Assembly (NCBI GenBank): GCA_039881045.1 | Contig: JAYWVB010000006.1 | Coordinates: 558,001-622,000 of the forward strand | Length of the DNA stretch: 64,000 nucleotides | Direction: 5' to 3' | Source: Chaetomium olivaceum | Lineage: Eukaryota; Ascomycota; Sordariomycetes; Sordariales; Chaetomiaceae | Shown here: positions 11,168 to 22,553 of the stretch, in pieces | How the letters are laid out: every line of letters begins with the position of its first letter | Position numbering within the stretch: the stretch's first letter is position 1 | The notes under the pieces: model-generated | Told to the model about the DNA's origin: nothing | The model's database searches: none | Seen by the model: only the letters and a program-made list of their open reading frames with translations | Translations under genes and position numbers: made by a program

Positions 11168-13498
11168 ATGAGTGAGCAGCCCGCCCAGATCAGCTGGTCG
11201 GCTCTTCTCCGCGTCGCGCACCCGTCGCGCGCGGCGGCAAAGGACTTGCGCGGAGACAAGATCCTGTTACCGCAGTCCGCCCTCGAGCAGCTGCTTGCTG
11301 CCTCCACGACGACCGGCCCTTCGACTTCCCATACATTCACCGCATTTGATCCGTTCAACCCTTATTCCGTGGCCGATGCGCGACAAGAACGCTCCCAATA
11401 TCGCGAGACTTACCAACAACTACCCCACCCGTTAATGTTTCAGCTGGTCAACCAAAAGACTGGGAACACCGTCTACGCCGGGATTCGTGAGTTTTCGGCT
11501 AGCGAAGGGGAGGTTGCTTTGAGCCCCCACATTCTCGAAGCCCTGGGGATACAAGAGTCGGATATACAGCCGGGTCCGCAGGCCGGGGACGATGTGCTGG
11601 AGCTTGGGGCTGACGAAGGTGACGAAAATAAGGACGAGGGGCTTCAAGTTACAGTGAGGGCGAAACAGCTTCCGAAAGGGACCTATGTGCGACTACGACC
11701 CCTAGAGGCTGGCTACAACCCCGACGATTGGAAACCTTTGTTGGAGAGACAGCTCCGCGGAAACTTTACCACCCTCACAAAAGGCTCCATCCTATCAATC
11801 CAGGGTGCGAAAGGGGAGGAGTTCCGTTTATTGACGGACAAGTTCCAGCCTGAAGGAGATGGTATCTGTGTTGTTGATACGGACCTCGAGGTGGACATTG
11901 AACCGCTCAACGAAGATCAGGCGAGGGAAACACTGCGCCAAATCGCCGCCAAAGCACAACGCGCCCCAGGGACCGCTGCAGGGAGCTCGACTGGAGGTAC
12001 GATAGATATCTGGAAGGATGTTGAAGGCCAGGTTCTGGAGGGAGACTATGTCGATTATGACTTACCCTCGTGGGACAAGAGTCGCGCCATTTCCATTGAA
12101 CTGACAATACACGACGACCGAGAGGTGGACCTCTTCGTGAGCCCCAAGTCTAACAGGCAACGGGCAGTACCACGAGACACCGAACATACATTCGGCGACT
12201 TTTCTTCACCGAAAGATGGGATCAAGCGCATCGCCATCCAACCAACGAACGCGGAGCTCGAAGGTGCAGAGAGCCTAATGCTGTCTGTTCACGGCTTCTC
12301 CGATTCAGAGGGTGGCTCGGCCGGAACGAAGCCATGCCATTACACGCTCCGCGCAAGAGCTGTCGATGTCCAAGGCTCTTCTGCCGGCCCGACCGAACTT
12401 AGCGGCCCACAACTGTCCGCAGACGAAGAGCAGTGCAAGAATTGCCTGCAGGTGATACCAAAACGGACAATGATGCTTCACGAGAACTTTTGCCTCAGGA
12501 ACAACATCATCTGCCCACAATGCAAGAATGTCTTCCAGAAACGATCCGAGGAATGGGAGAACCACTGGCACTGCCCTACCCACCCAGATGCTTATGGTTC
12601 GGACCCACAAAGCAAGGACAAGCACCATTACGTCCAACACACACAACATACCTGCCTGTCTTGCGGACCATCCACGCCCTTCACATTCCCCTCCCTTCCC
12701 GAACTTGCCCGCCACTGCACCACAGTTTGCCCGGGCAAACTTATCCTCTGCCAGTTCTGTCATCTGGAAGTGCCGCAGGAAGGCGACCCGCTCGACCCCT
12801 CCTCCGAGGCCGAAACCGTCCTCTCCGGCCTAACGGCGCACGAGCGCGCAGACGGAGCGCGCACCACAGACTGCCACCTCTGCGGCGCCATCATCCGGCT
12901 GCGCGACATGGCAGCCCACTCGGCCAACCACGAGCTCGACAAGGCGGCGCGCGCCCCGCCCGAAGTCTGCCGCGACGAGCTCTGCGGTCGCACCCTGCAC
13001 GGCATCGGCCCGCGCGGCCAGGTCAATGGCGGCACACGCATGGGCCAGGGGCCCGGCAACGATCTCGGCCTGTGCAGCTTGTGCTTCTCGCCCCTGTACG
13101 TCAACATGCACGACCCAGAGGGCAAGGCCCTGCGCCGCCGCATCGAGCGCCGCTACCTCACGCAGTTGATGGCCGGGTGCGGCAAGAAGTGGTGTGTTAA
13201 CGAGTGGTGCAAGACCGGGCGCGCGAACCAGGGGTTGGAGAAATGGGGGAGTACCGCGGCCGCGGCCCTACCGTTGGTGAAACCGCTGCTGGAGGAGCTC
13301 GCGGATCATGCGAAGCCGATGCGTTTCTGCGTGGATGAGGCGTCGCAGCGGCGGAAGAAGACGGCGGAGATGATGGCTGCGGAGGGGGCGTGGGAGCTGG
13401 AGTGGTGTGTGGCGGCGCTGGAGGCGGAGGGGGGGAATCTTGCGAGGGCCAGGGGCTGGTTGGGGGATTGGGCGCCTACGAAGGTGGCTGGGAGATGA
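11168..13498 (+). CDS. UFD1-domain protein with multiple C-terminal zinc-binding modules
   Basis: Intronless 776-aa protein. The first ATG (11168) gives MSEQPAQISW. The N-terminal third is a UFD1-type double-psi-barrel region (LPHPLMFQLVN, then YAGIREFSASEGEVALSPHI and the LPKGTYVRLRPLEAGY-like segment), which in UFD1 binds Cdc48/p97 adaptors and ubiquitin. After a middle beta-rich region, Cys/His modules follow from about residue 420: CKNCLQVIPKRTMMLHENFC then CPQC, CLSC with paired HC...C, CQFC, CHLCGAIIRL, CRDELCGRT and CSLC. Near the C-terminus CGKKWCVNEWCKTG resembles an AZUL-type zinc-binding motif of HECT-ligase proteins. The domain order suggests a ubiquitin-pathway adaptor. It is much longer than yeast-type Ufd1 (about 360 aa), so it is a fungal UFD1-like paralogue rather than the orthologue. 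Confidence 0.87.
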   Translation: MSEQPAQISWSALLRVAHPSRAAAKDLRGDKILLPQSALEQLLAASTTTGPSTSHTFTAFDPFNPYSVADARQERSQYRETYQQLPHPLMFQLVNQKTGNTVYAGIREFSASEGEVALSPHILEALGIQESDIQPGPQAGDDVLELGADEGDENKDEGLQVTVRAKQLPKGTYVRLRPLEAGYNPDDWKPLLERQLRGNFTTLTKGSILSIQGAKGEEFRLLTDKFQPEGDGICVVDTDLEVDIEPLNEDQARETLRQIAAKAQRAPGTAAGSSTGGTIDIWKDVEGQVLEGDYVDYDLPSWDKSRAISIELTIHDDREVDLFVSPKSNRQRAVPRDTEHTFGDFSSPKDGIKRIAIQPTNAELEGAESLMLSVHGFSDSEGGSAGTKPCHYTLRARAVDVQGSSAGPTELSGPQLSADEEQCKNCLQVIPKRTMMLHENFCLRNNIICPQCKNVFQKRSEEWENHWHCPTHPDAYGSDPQSKDKHHYVQHTQHTCLSCGPSTPFTFPSLPELARHCTTVCPGKLILCQFCHLEVPQEGDPLDPSSEAETVLSGLTAHERADGARTTDCHLCGAIIRLRDMAAHSANHELDKAARAPPEVCRDELCGRTLHGIGPRGQVNGGTRMGQGPGNDLGLCSLCFSPLYVNMHDPEGKALRRRIERRYLTQLMAGCGKKWCVNEWCKTGRANQGLEKWGSTAAAALPLVKPLLEELADHAKPMRFCVDEASQRRKKTAEMMAAEGAWELEWCVAALEAEGGNLARARGWLGDWAPTKVAGR

Positions 13499-15044
13499 TT
13501 TTGTGATGCATACGGTATGGCGTTTGGCAGGGACTGTCTTCTGATTAGACTGGTGTGGAGTGTAGGGACGGTCTGATAGACTGGGTTGGGGGAATGGGGC
13601 GGCAGGCACATGGACGATACCCGGCATGATAGGTTACGGTCTGCATCATGAATATATCTGTCCAGCTATCGTTCTTTTTATAATTAACATAATATGTCAA
13701 CCATTGTAATGCTGTCTTGTTTCCTGAGCTAATGACACTGGCCAACTCTTTGAACTCGAGATGGACACCTACTGATCCTTCAGCGCTCTAGGGCTTCTGC
13801 ATTGAAGTTGGTATGGTGAGCAACCAACCCTGCTTCTCTACTTTTGGGGGGTTTACACAGCAGGAACACCCATGACAGTGTTGCAAGAGCAGCTAGTGAA
13901 AGCACAGGGACTTGTGTTCATGATTTATCTAGAGTTGGTCAGTTGGTGCTTTAGAACTAAGAACTTTGCTTTGCTAACTGATCCGGTGATACATCATCAT
14001 AGCCCGGCCGAAAGCCAAAATGTCCTTTTATGGCCGTTCGGGTCCTCCAAGAGATGTTAGATGTCATGATCAGCAACAATTCCAAGGTTTGAGCTGGCCC
14101 GCGGGACCCCTGGAGCCGACACTGTACTTGGTTTCACCGTGTGAAGACTCGTCGAGACTGTTAGACTGCCTTGCTATCTGTCTTGCGCCAATGATGCACC
14201 TGCACTTATCTGGGAGAATGGTGCATGTGAGGAGATCGGAGGTTGGATTCGACCGGTTCTGACGTCGACACACCGTAAGACGGCGTGGACGGGCATTCGG
14301 GACGGGTACTCGGCAGCCGCAGATCAAAGACCTTGAGTACATGGGCACGCGTGCATGTTGGGATGCCTGGCTAAGACGTGACACAACGGAGAGCTACAAA
14401 TATGTTGTCCTCAGGGCTAACACCGTGCTCAAAGACTCAGGATTAGCAATGCTGGACGTGTGGTTACTCTGCGCGTTACACAACCTGAGAGACTCAGGTC
14501 GGCAAACTCGACCGACAGCCAGCACACGGGGAGCAAAGTTATATAAACCTAGTTACTCATCTCGATTAAGGACTTAATAATCCGCTTACGTCGGGTTGCT
14601 TCTGCTGTGTAAATTGATCGACGAGACATTGGCGGTGGGTGTCAAAACGGAGACATCGCCTGCGGTTGCGGTCTAAGACACTATGCCGGCAAGAGTTGCC
14701 CCGTAACGTCTTCAAATTGTTGATACGTGACAGTTTCTAGAATCCTCAGTTTAGTCAACAGCAGACGCACGGGCCCAGGGCCCGGATGAAACTTTGTCGG
14801 AGCTCCTCGACCTGAAGCATGGAGCCGCAGCATCATGAAACTTAAGAAAGCTTGGCACTCAACACCACATCGGAGGCGAAGACGTCTCACGGATGCCAAC
14901 CATCTCGGCAATGTTCCTCAGTCGTGGGGACGGACAAGAAAGAAAACCAAACGAAACCTCGACTCCTTGGGTGGTTCTGCTCTTCACGCGGCGCAGAAAA
15001 GGGATAGACCAACTCCCAGAAAGCGCAAGCCCCAACAACCTACC
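13499..15044. other. Intergenic region, about 1.5 kb
   Basis: 3' flank of the UFD1-domain gene and upstream region of the small secreted protein gene. Only short frames without motifs occur on both strands. Nothing else was recognised. Confidence 0.55.
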
Positions 15045-15703
15045 ATGCGTCCTCAACAACCCCTCCTCTCTCTCCTCGCCCTCCTCCTCTCTACATTTTC
15101 CCGCCAAACCCTCGCCGTCGAAAACCTCCCCGCCGGCGTCGACATAACCGAAGACACGCCCGGCCAAGTAACCATCAACGGCGACCCAACCGGCAACACC
15201 ACGCTCGGCCCGGACATCCCCATCACCGCCACCATCTTCTCCGGCGTCCCCGGCCCCTCCGCCTGCCGCGGCCGCATCATCCTCCAACTCAGCCCTCCCC
15301 CTCCCCACCCGCTCCTGCTCCCGCCGACGGGGCAACACCGCCACCGCCACAACAACAACAACAACAACAACAGCAGCTACAAGAAACGTGCTACACCCTC
15401 CCCCGCGCAGCCGGCTGCGGCGTCTTCGTCGCCAGCAAGTCCGCCGGATGCAAGGCGCGGCTGTTCTCGGAAGCGGGCTGTCGCGCGTATGTGAACACGG
15501 CCGTGTTTGTGCCCGAGCAACGGGCTGTCGGCGGGCGCTGGCGCAGTGTGGGCGTCAGGTGCGGCGTGCCCCCACCCCCGCCGCCGCCGCCGTCGCCAGA
15601 TCTGCAGGAGGGGGGGCGGCCGTCGTCGTTGTTAGAGGGGTTGGGGTTGGGTGGGTTGGGGGGGTTGGTGAGGAGGCCTGTGCCTGGGGGGAGGGGGAGG
15701 TGA
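15045..15703 (+). pseudogene. Small secreted protein gene with an internal frame break
   Basis: The start ATG at 15045 gives a hydrophobic signal peptide (SLLALLLSTFSRQTLA) and then ENLPAGVDITED and ACRGRIILQL in one frame. A second frame carries the rest: a Pro/Ala/Gln-rich linker, then CYTLPRAAGCGVFVASKSAG, EAGCRAYVNTAVF and a Pro-rich end, stopping at 15703. The two halves fit one extracellular protein with paired cysteines. The switch must occur between about 15270 and 15370, in runs of C and a (CAA)n tract. No good intron explains it; a 47-nt GTCCCC...CAG interval would restore the frame but has a poor donor and removes the conserved-looking CRGR. A one-base indel, real or in the assembly, is likelier. 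The protein family has no name I recognise. Confidence 0.6.
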
Positions 15704-16972
15704 TTTTTGGAGGGCGGGGTTACCTTAGGTAGGTAGGTTAGGGAGGGGACGGGGGAGGGCTAGAGGGGAGGTGAGATTTAAGTTGCTAGGTATGGAGAGG
15801 TGGGGTGTCTGGTTTGTGTGGGTTTGGGCTGGGTGCTGGGACGGAGTTTGGAGTTGAAGAAGGTGCAGTTCACGTATTCGGGTTTGTATATGTAGATCCC
15901 GGGGGTTAAACTGCTGTCATCAAGGCTCGATGCTTCGAAGTGTGGCTGCAAGGTTGTAATGGAAGCACGTCTGAACCATTAGCGGCATGTCGTGGGGTTT
16001 GCGCACCGTGACATGTGCATCTGCGTGCATCCACCTCGCAGAATACCGGAGATAAGAGGATAAATATAGTTGTGCCAAAACCCGAGTCGCGAAATGTTGG
16101 CGAAGCTTCTGTCCTCTGAGCGATGCCTTGATCGGCAACAAGTATTCGCAACCCCCGATGCGGCGGCACAAGTGACCGTCTCTCTCAAGACGGTCATCAC
16201 CGGGCAGGGTTTCCGCTTCCTAAAAGCGAGACCGAGCTTCTGCATTTCGTGAAAGGATATTGCCGTGATTGGCTGGCAGCCCCGACTCCTTCCAGAATCA
16301 GCTCTGGCAGACGAGATTTGGGGACCACCTGCTCCATTGTGGGATCCGGGTGGCTGCGCTGATTGGGCTTTAGCAAATGGGTTGGGTTAAAATTCCACGC
16401 GAAAGGGGGCAGCCCCGCCGTAAATCCGGGGCTCCTGCCGCGGAAGCTCGTAGGCCCGGAGCGAGTTATGCAATATTTGTGCAAATTGTGCAGATTTCGC
16501 AGCCAACGCCCAATTTCGCGCCGATGGCCGACGCTCGACACGATTCCCCGGACCAGATGATTCCCATGTCTCGCCAGCATTTTTGTCTACGGCCACAGCA
16601 TCAGACACCTGATGTGGCCTCGAACTGCATATGATATGCTGCCAGGACCTGGCATCCGGGCTTGGCCTCCGGGTGGCGCCGCTCGAGGCTGGACGGCCTC
16701 CGTTTTACTCAAGCTTTTCGTCTAGGGCAGGGGGGTGCCGATCCGGAAGATGGAAGGAAGGTTCCTCGGTTTCGCTCAGTGCCAAGTCCGAAGCATGGGA
16801 CGCACCCCCGGGGAGTCGGATTGTTAGCTGCCCGGTCGTGCGTTCCGTCTGCGCGAGAATACAAATAGAAAGAGAACCTGCACGTTGTTTCTGAGATGTA
16901 TCTGTTTTTCCACATCCAAGAACCGTTCTCAGATTCCCGGTGACTTCCCGACGATACGACCAGTCCATCACC
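15704..16972. other. Intergenic region, about 1.3 kb
   Basis: Begins with a very G-rich stretch just after the secreted-protein stop and ends with the promoter and leader of the DHA1 transporter. No other gene, RNA or repeat was recognised. Confidence 0.55.
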
Positions 16973-18720
16973 ATGGCCGATCTCTCCTCATCACAGACGG
17001 CCTTTACCGGCCGGCCAAAGCCCTCCGACATCGACCTTGAGAAAGGCGGCCACGAACTGAACTCGGACCTTGAAGCCGCTACTATCGTGCCCGAGACTGA
17101 CTCGGAACCTACCGGCCGAGATGGAGCTGTTGGAGAAAAGGAGGATGCGGAGAGCAAAGACCCCAATATTGTTAGCTGGGATGGCCCCGACGACCCCACG
17201 AACCCGCAGAACTGGACCATGCGAAAGAAATGGAGCAACGTTGCTGTGCTATCCATTCTCACCATCATTACGTGAGTCTCTAGCGCCACTTATACACTCT
17301 ACGACACAAAAAGCTAACGCCTTCAAGACCCCTCGGGTCGTCCATGTTTGCCCCGGGCATCCCCCGAATTTTGGAGGAATTCCATGAGACATCGTCCGTC
17401 ACGGCGACCTTCCTGTTGTCCATCTACATCCTCGGCTTCGCCTTCGGCCCTCTCCTCGTTGCCCCGATGAGTGAAATCTACGGTCGATCCCTCCTCTACA
17501 ACATCGGCAATGTCTTGTTCACCATTTTCACCATCTGCACGGCCCTCAGCAACAGCATCGGCATGTTGATGGCTTTCCGCTTCCTCATGGGCCTCGCCGG
17601 GTCCGTGCCCATCACCATCGGCAGCGGCAGCATTGCCGACATGATGCCCGTCGAGATGCGCGGAAGGGCCATGGCCGCCTGGGCCCTGGGTCCCCTGCTT
17701 GGCCCCTGCATCGGCCCCGTTGCTGGCGGCTACCTGATCCGCGCAGCAGGGTGGCGATGGGTTTACTGGCTCATCGCCATCATCGCAGGCATCATCACCG
17801 TCTTCACCTACTTCATGCTGAAGGAGTCCTACGCCCCGGTCATCCTGGAGAAGAAGGCGAGGCGCTTGAGGAAGGAGACGGGCAACGAAGCGCTGCGGAG
17901 CGAGCTTGCTGGCGATGCTACGACCCCGACCGAGAAACTGAAGGCGGCCATCGTCCGGCCCTTGAAACTGCTATTCCTGGCCCCCATTGTCACCTTAATG
18001 GCTCTCTATATTGCCGTCACTTGTGAGTTTGCTTGGCCGGTCCTGCCTGATATTTGCGCTAACATGGTAACAGACGGCATCTTGTACCTTCTCTTTTCCA
18101 CCTTCAGCATCGTGTTCCCTCAGCACTATGGATTCGGCGAGGGCGAAAGCGGCCTCGTCTTCCTCCCCTCTGGCATCGGCATGATGTTGGGCATTGGCAT
18201 CTTCGGTGCGCTTTCCGACAGGCTTGTTAAGAGCAAGCTCGATGAAGATAAGAAGCATCGCCCCGAGATCAGACTTACGCCTTACTTCACTCTCCCCGCT
18301 GGCCTCGCCATCCCCAGCGGCCTGTTCATCTACGGCTGGACCATTCAGTACCACGTGCACTGGATTGTGCCCATGATCGGCGTTGTTGTCTTTGCCTTTG
18401 GCCTCATGGGTGTCATGGTATGTTGCTTTGCCCGATCCCCAAATCCGAATCGCACCGCTAACATATGGCAGATGTGCATCCAGAACTACTTGTTGGACGT
18501 CTACCCCCGCGCTGCTGCCTCCGTAACGGCTGCCCTGGCCGTCCTTCGGTCGCTGGCGGGCGCCCTCCTCCCGCTCTGCGCTATCGACATGTATGCCGCC
18601 CTCGATATGGGCTGGGGCAACTCGCTTTTGGGCTTCCTTTCGCTTGCTCTGGTGCCCATCCCTTTGCTCTTTTACATTTTTGGGGCGCGTCTTGTAAAGA
18701 AGTTTCAGCTGAAGCTGTAA
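16973..18720 (+). CDS. MFS transporter, DHA1-type (drug/polyamine:H+ antiporter)
   Basis: Twelve-helix plasma-membrane antiporter predicted to export drugs, polyamines or toxic metabolites. Four exons: 16973-17271, 17328-18022, 18074-18417, 18472-18720; the sum is 1587 nt (528 aa) and the introns are 51-56 nt with GTGAGT or GTATGT donors. An acidic cytosolic N-terminus of about 80 residues precedes the NPQNW motif typical of fungal DHA1 proteins and then TM1. Other signatures are SIYILGFAFGPLLVAPMSEIYGR (motif A region), GSIADMMPVEMRGRAMA, and the motif C-like LGPLLGPCIGPVAGG in TM5. A long loop follows TM6. Intron 1 splits TM1, joining IIT to PLGSSMFAPGIP. The substrate is unknown. The gene is not part of an obvious biosynthetic cluster here. 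Confidence 0.9.
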
Positions 18721-18993
18721 TGTCTCTATTTTTGGGTGGCCATACATTTGCATATTATCGCATTAGCGGGCGGAGTTGGTGGGTTGGGAAAAGCAGAAGG
18801 TCTGCCTCAAGAGATACCACGTTTTAAACGCAATAGTAATCACAGTGTCAACACAATCTATTTTCAAACTCCTTATTTACTACCCCTTTTTACACACTAC
18901 AACCTCTCGCCCGGCTCTCCAAACGCCCCTTCCCCAATATTCCCCTTCCCGCCCCTCAATACATCAACTTGAAAACCCAGTGACAACCTGCCT

Positions 18994-19386
18994 TTAGTGG
19001 CACTGTCCATCAAACCCGCCCACGGTGCCCCAGCAGCCCAAGTGGCAGAACACACCCGTGCTCTTGATCTCCACCCACGAGGACGGACCCGACGACATGG
19101 GGATCACCTCGAAAAGCGTGTTCCACTCCTTGCCCTCACATGTGTCGGCCCGCCCGCAGGCTGCCTCGGCAATGTCGCTTTGGTACCAGTTGTGGTCTGG
19201 TAAATGGGGGGGTGGTGTTAGATATGGGGGGCTATATACTACTTGGCGTGGGCTTGTGAAAAGCCGGGGTGGGTGAGGGGGGGGGGGCTTACTGGGGTTG
19301 TTGACGAGCTGGTGGCCGCATGCGAGGAGGCGGTCGGCGGCGACGCCGAGGGCGGGGAGGAGGAGGGCCAGGGCGAAGGTCTTCAT
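18994..19386 (-). CDS. Small secreted cysteine-rich protein
   Basis: Two exons (19386-19293 and 19196-18994) total 297 nt, 98 aa. The 96-nt intron begins GTAAGC and is extremely C/T-rich. Residues 1-17 (MKTFALALLLPALGVAA) form a signal peptide. The mature part has six cysteines (LLACGH, AACGRADTC, VFCHLGCW, GQCH), consistent with three disulfides. It converges on the DHA1 gene, with 273 nt between the stop codons. Size, secretion signal and Cys content match effector-like or antimicrobial-like small proteins, but there is no sequence basis for a specific role. Confidence 0.75.
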   Translation of the reverse strand: MKTFALALLLPALGVAADRLLACGHQLVNNPSKPPPPHPPRLFTSPRQVVYSPPYLTPPPHLPDHNWYQSDIAEAACGRADTCEGKEWNTLFEVIPMSSGPSSWVEIKSTGVFCHLGCWGTVGGFDGQCH

Positions 19387-20039
19387 TTTGATGGGTGGGT
19401 AGTGGGTGGGTTGTTTTGGTGTTTGGTTTGGTTGATGGAGTGGTGGTGGTTGGTGTTGTTGATATGAGGAGCGTGGTGGTGGCTATTTGTTTGAAGCTTG
19501 TTGTGATGATGAGGATGGGAAATGTCAGAGGATGGAGGAGTGCTGGCGTTGCCGTCTTTATATCTTCAACATCATCACCAAAACTGGTCTAAGGTCGGAT
19601 ATCACCACTTCTTCTGTCGGCAAAACCGAGAGGCTCGGTTCTGCGGTCATCATCGCAAAACAATGCATTCTGTTCTTGGCCCAACACCGTGGTAGGTTGG
19701 CGATGTTAGACTCCCTCCAGAGCTCGTACGACTTGGGATACGAGTGATGAAGTGGTCGGTTCTGATTCGTCCGGTTGGGGTGTGGGGATTTGTTGTTTGC
19801 AGCACTTATTGGAGGAACGAGCTCTGAGTAAACACAGCCGAATGCAAGCACTCGGGTCTGAGTACTTGCTTAATGCCCCTGGACTTGCGATAGTGGGTAC
19901 ATACAACCTCGGACTTCTCATCACCTACCTAACTAACGTTACCTAATTGCAGCTATCAGCGGTACCACTTCACGCAGCCACCCACCACGAAAGTTAACGC
20001 TACATAGAAGATATGGACGGTCATGTGTGGGTTACATGC
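19387..20039. other. Intergenic region
   Basis: Upstream region of the small secreted protein gene. GT-rich near the gene, otherwise unremarkable. No coding region recognised. Confidence 0.5.
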
Positions 20040-20800
20040 GAGGCCGCCCACCCGGCACAGATTCCAGTTTCCAGTCCAACTTTTCTCCTCCACGAAAAGC
20101 TTCGTCCCGTAGTGCCTGCCGCCCACTTCAATAGTCTGACCAGTGATGTAATCCCACAGAAGGTCCGTGTCGTCCTAATACAGCTTAGCAAAAAACACGT
20201 TCCCATATAGCCGGCTTGGGAGTTTCATCCAGGCACAAGCCGATGTCGACACTGACGAGGGGCTGCCTCTCCTGACCCTTGCCCTAGATGATATCGTGGA
20301 CAGCCTCGTGTACTCCAAAGAGGGCAGGCGTATGTCTTTCGCCGCTAGCCAACGCTGAAAAGAGTTAGCGGACGGCATGTAGACACGAACCTATGGCTCA
20401 GCAGGGATTTTGTGTGTCTGCTGTCACGTTAGGGCAGCGGGGGAACGTACAGGAGATTAAGCTGTCGATGGACTATATTTAGACATACTTACCCATTACA
20501 ATGCGCTTTATCTGGCCAAATTCCTCTCCCCTTGCACTGCTGCTTTGCTGATGCCCTCCATGATGGGCGCAACAGTATCCACGAGGTTCGTGTCAATAAG
20601 CAAAAGCCAGCTGCCACTGACCTTCTTGGTGAGCGTGCGATGGAGCTACTGCGGGTCACATTCGAAATTATATCTCATGAAGTTTAATTTGGAGCACGTG
20701 TGGTGCGCAACCTGTGTGGCGCGGGTAGAGGTAGTCAGAAAGTAGACGATGAAAGGGGGGAAGGCAACACCTTACCCGAGGCTTACCAGGACATCTTAAC
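20040..20800 (-). pseudogene. Decayed gene relic, copy A (unassigned family)
   Basis: Read on the minus strand, interrupted protein-like stretches appear: VDTVAPIMEGISKAAVQGE near 20580 and DDTDLLWDYITGQTIEVGG near 20150, separated by stops and frame changes. The same order of motifs recurs on the minus strand at 49390-50160 (VETVEPIF...VALQG, then LEWDYSTGQSIDV), so both are remnants of one ancestral gene rather than chance frames. I do not recognise the family. The Copia element lies about 280 nt upstream on the gene's own strand. No intact product is expected. Confidence 0.5.
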
Positions 20801-20807
20801 CATGTTC

Positions 20808-21078
20808 TCAGATGTAGTCTGGGCGACCTGCATTTATGTCAAAGTGCCGCACGTCATTCTGGGGCACGGAGAGGAAGTCATTAGGCGGGGCCGCAAGAGC
20901 ATGACCAGCTTTAGGAGCTCGTCGTCGAAGAAGTGGTGAGAGTAGGTCAGCCCCCGCTTCGGTGTTGCTGACGAGGCCATCCAGCGGTCCCCCCAGAGCC
21001 ACACCGAGAAATTCGTGCTGCTCCCGCTGCGCATAAATACCAATCGCACGGGGCGGCAGTGCTGGGGGCGGTGACAGC
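20808..21078 (-). pseudogene. 3' half of an ORF split by the Copia element
   Basis: When the element and one copy of the 5-bp target duplication are removed, a minus-strand frame that starts at the ATG at 27567 and runs to 27435 continues in frame here (SPPPALPPRAIGIYAQ onwards) to a stop at 20808, about 132 codons. The continuous frame supports insertion into a transcribed unit, but a frame this short could be open by chance and no family is recognised. An alternative frame in the same stretch (SVWLWGDRWMASSAT) also looks protein-like. Confidence 0.35.
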
Positions 21079-21363
21079 TGTTGGATTCGCCACACGTAAC
21101 TGTTGAAAAGTCATGGCACCGGAAACGGTCATGACACCGGAAACGGTCATGACACCGGAAACGGTCATGACACCGGAAACGGTCATGACACCGGAAACGG
21201 TCATGACACCGGAAACGGTCATGACACCCGGAAACTGACAAGACAAAGGAGAGATTTAGGATAAAGCCACTCGCTCTGAAGAACTCTGAGAAAGGGGGGG
21301 GACAGACGGAACAATCGATCAATTCTTTCTCCCCATCTTTCCATCTGAATATCGTTTCCAACA
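21079..21363 (+). repeat. 5' LTR of the Copia element (285 bp)
   Basis: TG...CA-bounded LTR. It contains six tandem copies of an 18-bp unit (GGAAACGGTCATGACACC) between about 21120 and 21230, followed by unique sequence with a run of eight G. It matches the 3' LTR apart from one substitution and one fewer repeat unit. It should carry the element promoter and poly(A) signals; I cannot point to a specific TATA box. Confidence 0.93.
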
Positions 21364-21516
21364 ATTAACAGTCAGATTCCGCACAACGATCACAAGCCGT
21401 TGCGTTACACCAAAAGTCCATCGGATACGACATTCAGACCTTATCAAGAATTCTCGACCAATCAGATCCTACCATTTTCCACCACTTTCACCACTTTGAC
21501 CTTTCCAACCGCCATT

Positions 21517-22550
21517 ATGACCACAGGTTCCGACGACGAATACGCCAAGTTCAACAACCCTAGCAATTGGGATGAATGGAGCGAAGCCTATGAGGAGAAA
21601 GCTAAACACGCTGGGATCCTTGACTACGTCCATCCAAATCGCAGACTGAGAAACCCCTGGCCAACCGAGCCAGTCGTACCTCAATTCGACGACTTTCAGA
21701 AGAAGCAATCCCGCCGCGCTGCTCGAAGCTCCAACAACAACGACGACCCACCAGAGACGAGCGGAGCTGGTGCCGAAGACGTCAATCGAAACGGCGCTCG
21801 AAGGCGTGCCGCTGCTGCCAGAACCGGTACATCCGGAAGATCCCAAACTGCCGGAAGATCACAAATCGAATCTAGCAATCCAGACGATGACCAAACAACA
21901 CCCACAAGCGATCACGAAGAAGAGGAGGATTCAGAAACCGATACGCCCAAGACCACTCAGCTCTCAGATCTCACTGCTATCGGTCAGACGGATTGGAAGG
22001 CAGCTTTCGAACTCTATAAAGAAAATAAGGGCACCTACTACGCCAAGACTGCTGCTAGATCCAAATTCCACGATTGGATCCTCAAGAGCATCGGTCCGAA
22101 CTATCGTCACGTCACGAAGGGCAAGGATATACCAGGCATCTATCAAGCACTCAAGGAGCAGTGGCTTCCGTTCAAGCGGACGATCAACAGGGATCTCAGA
22201 TCAGAATATTCGAGGCATCTGAATCAGATCAAGAACTTCGAACGCAGGCTAGGAGATTGGGCTATTCGTTGGCAAAACCTGGTCAGCGAAGGGATCGAGC
22301 AAAAGATACCACAGATAGCTACGCCTAGCTCGTGGTACGATGACCTCACGGACGCCTTGAAGGAGACCAGAGATGGAAAGACCTGGGCCCTGGGCGAGCT
22401 AGCAACCTTGGAAGAAGACATCCTCGAAGAAAACTTCTCACACAACCAAGTGGCTGCCCGAATGCAGTCAGCGATTGGCGGAAAGATCAAGGACAACAAG
22501 AAGCGTGGAAGAATCGAAGCTGGTTTCCGGTCCTCCACGGTAAGGATGCC
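21517..22550 (+). CDS. Copia Gag (capsid/nucleocapsid precursor), N-terminal part
   Basis: First ATG after the 5' LTR (21517). The protein begins MTTGSDDEYAKFNNPSNWDE, with an N-terminal helical region (WDEWSEAYEEKAKHAG) followed by an acidic, Ser/Thr-rich linker and then a helical capsid-like part (FKRTINRDLRSEYSRHLNQI). The frame stays open to 22803, but the downstream zinc knuckle belongs to the -1 frame, so the functional Gag probably changes frame near 22540-22560. This could be programmed -1 frameshifting or a mutation. Gag should form the virus-like particle that packages the element RNA. Confidence 0.75.
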
Positions 22551-22553
22551 AAC

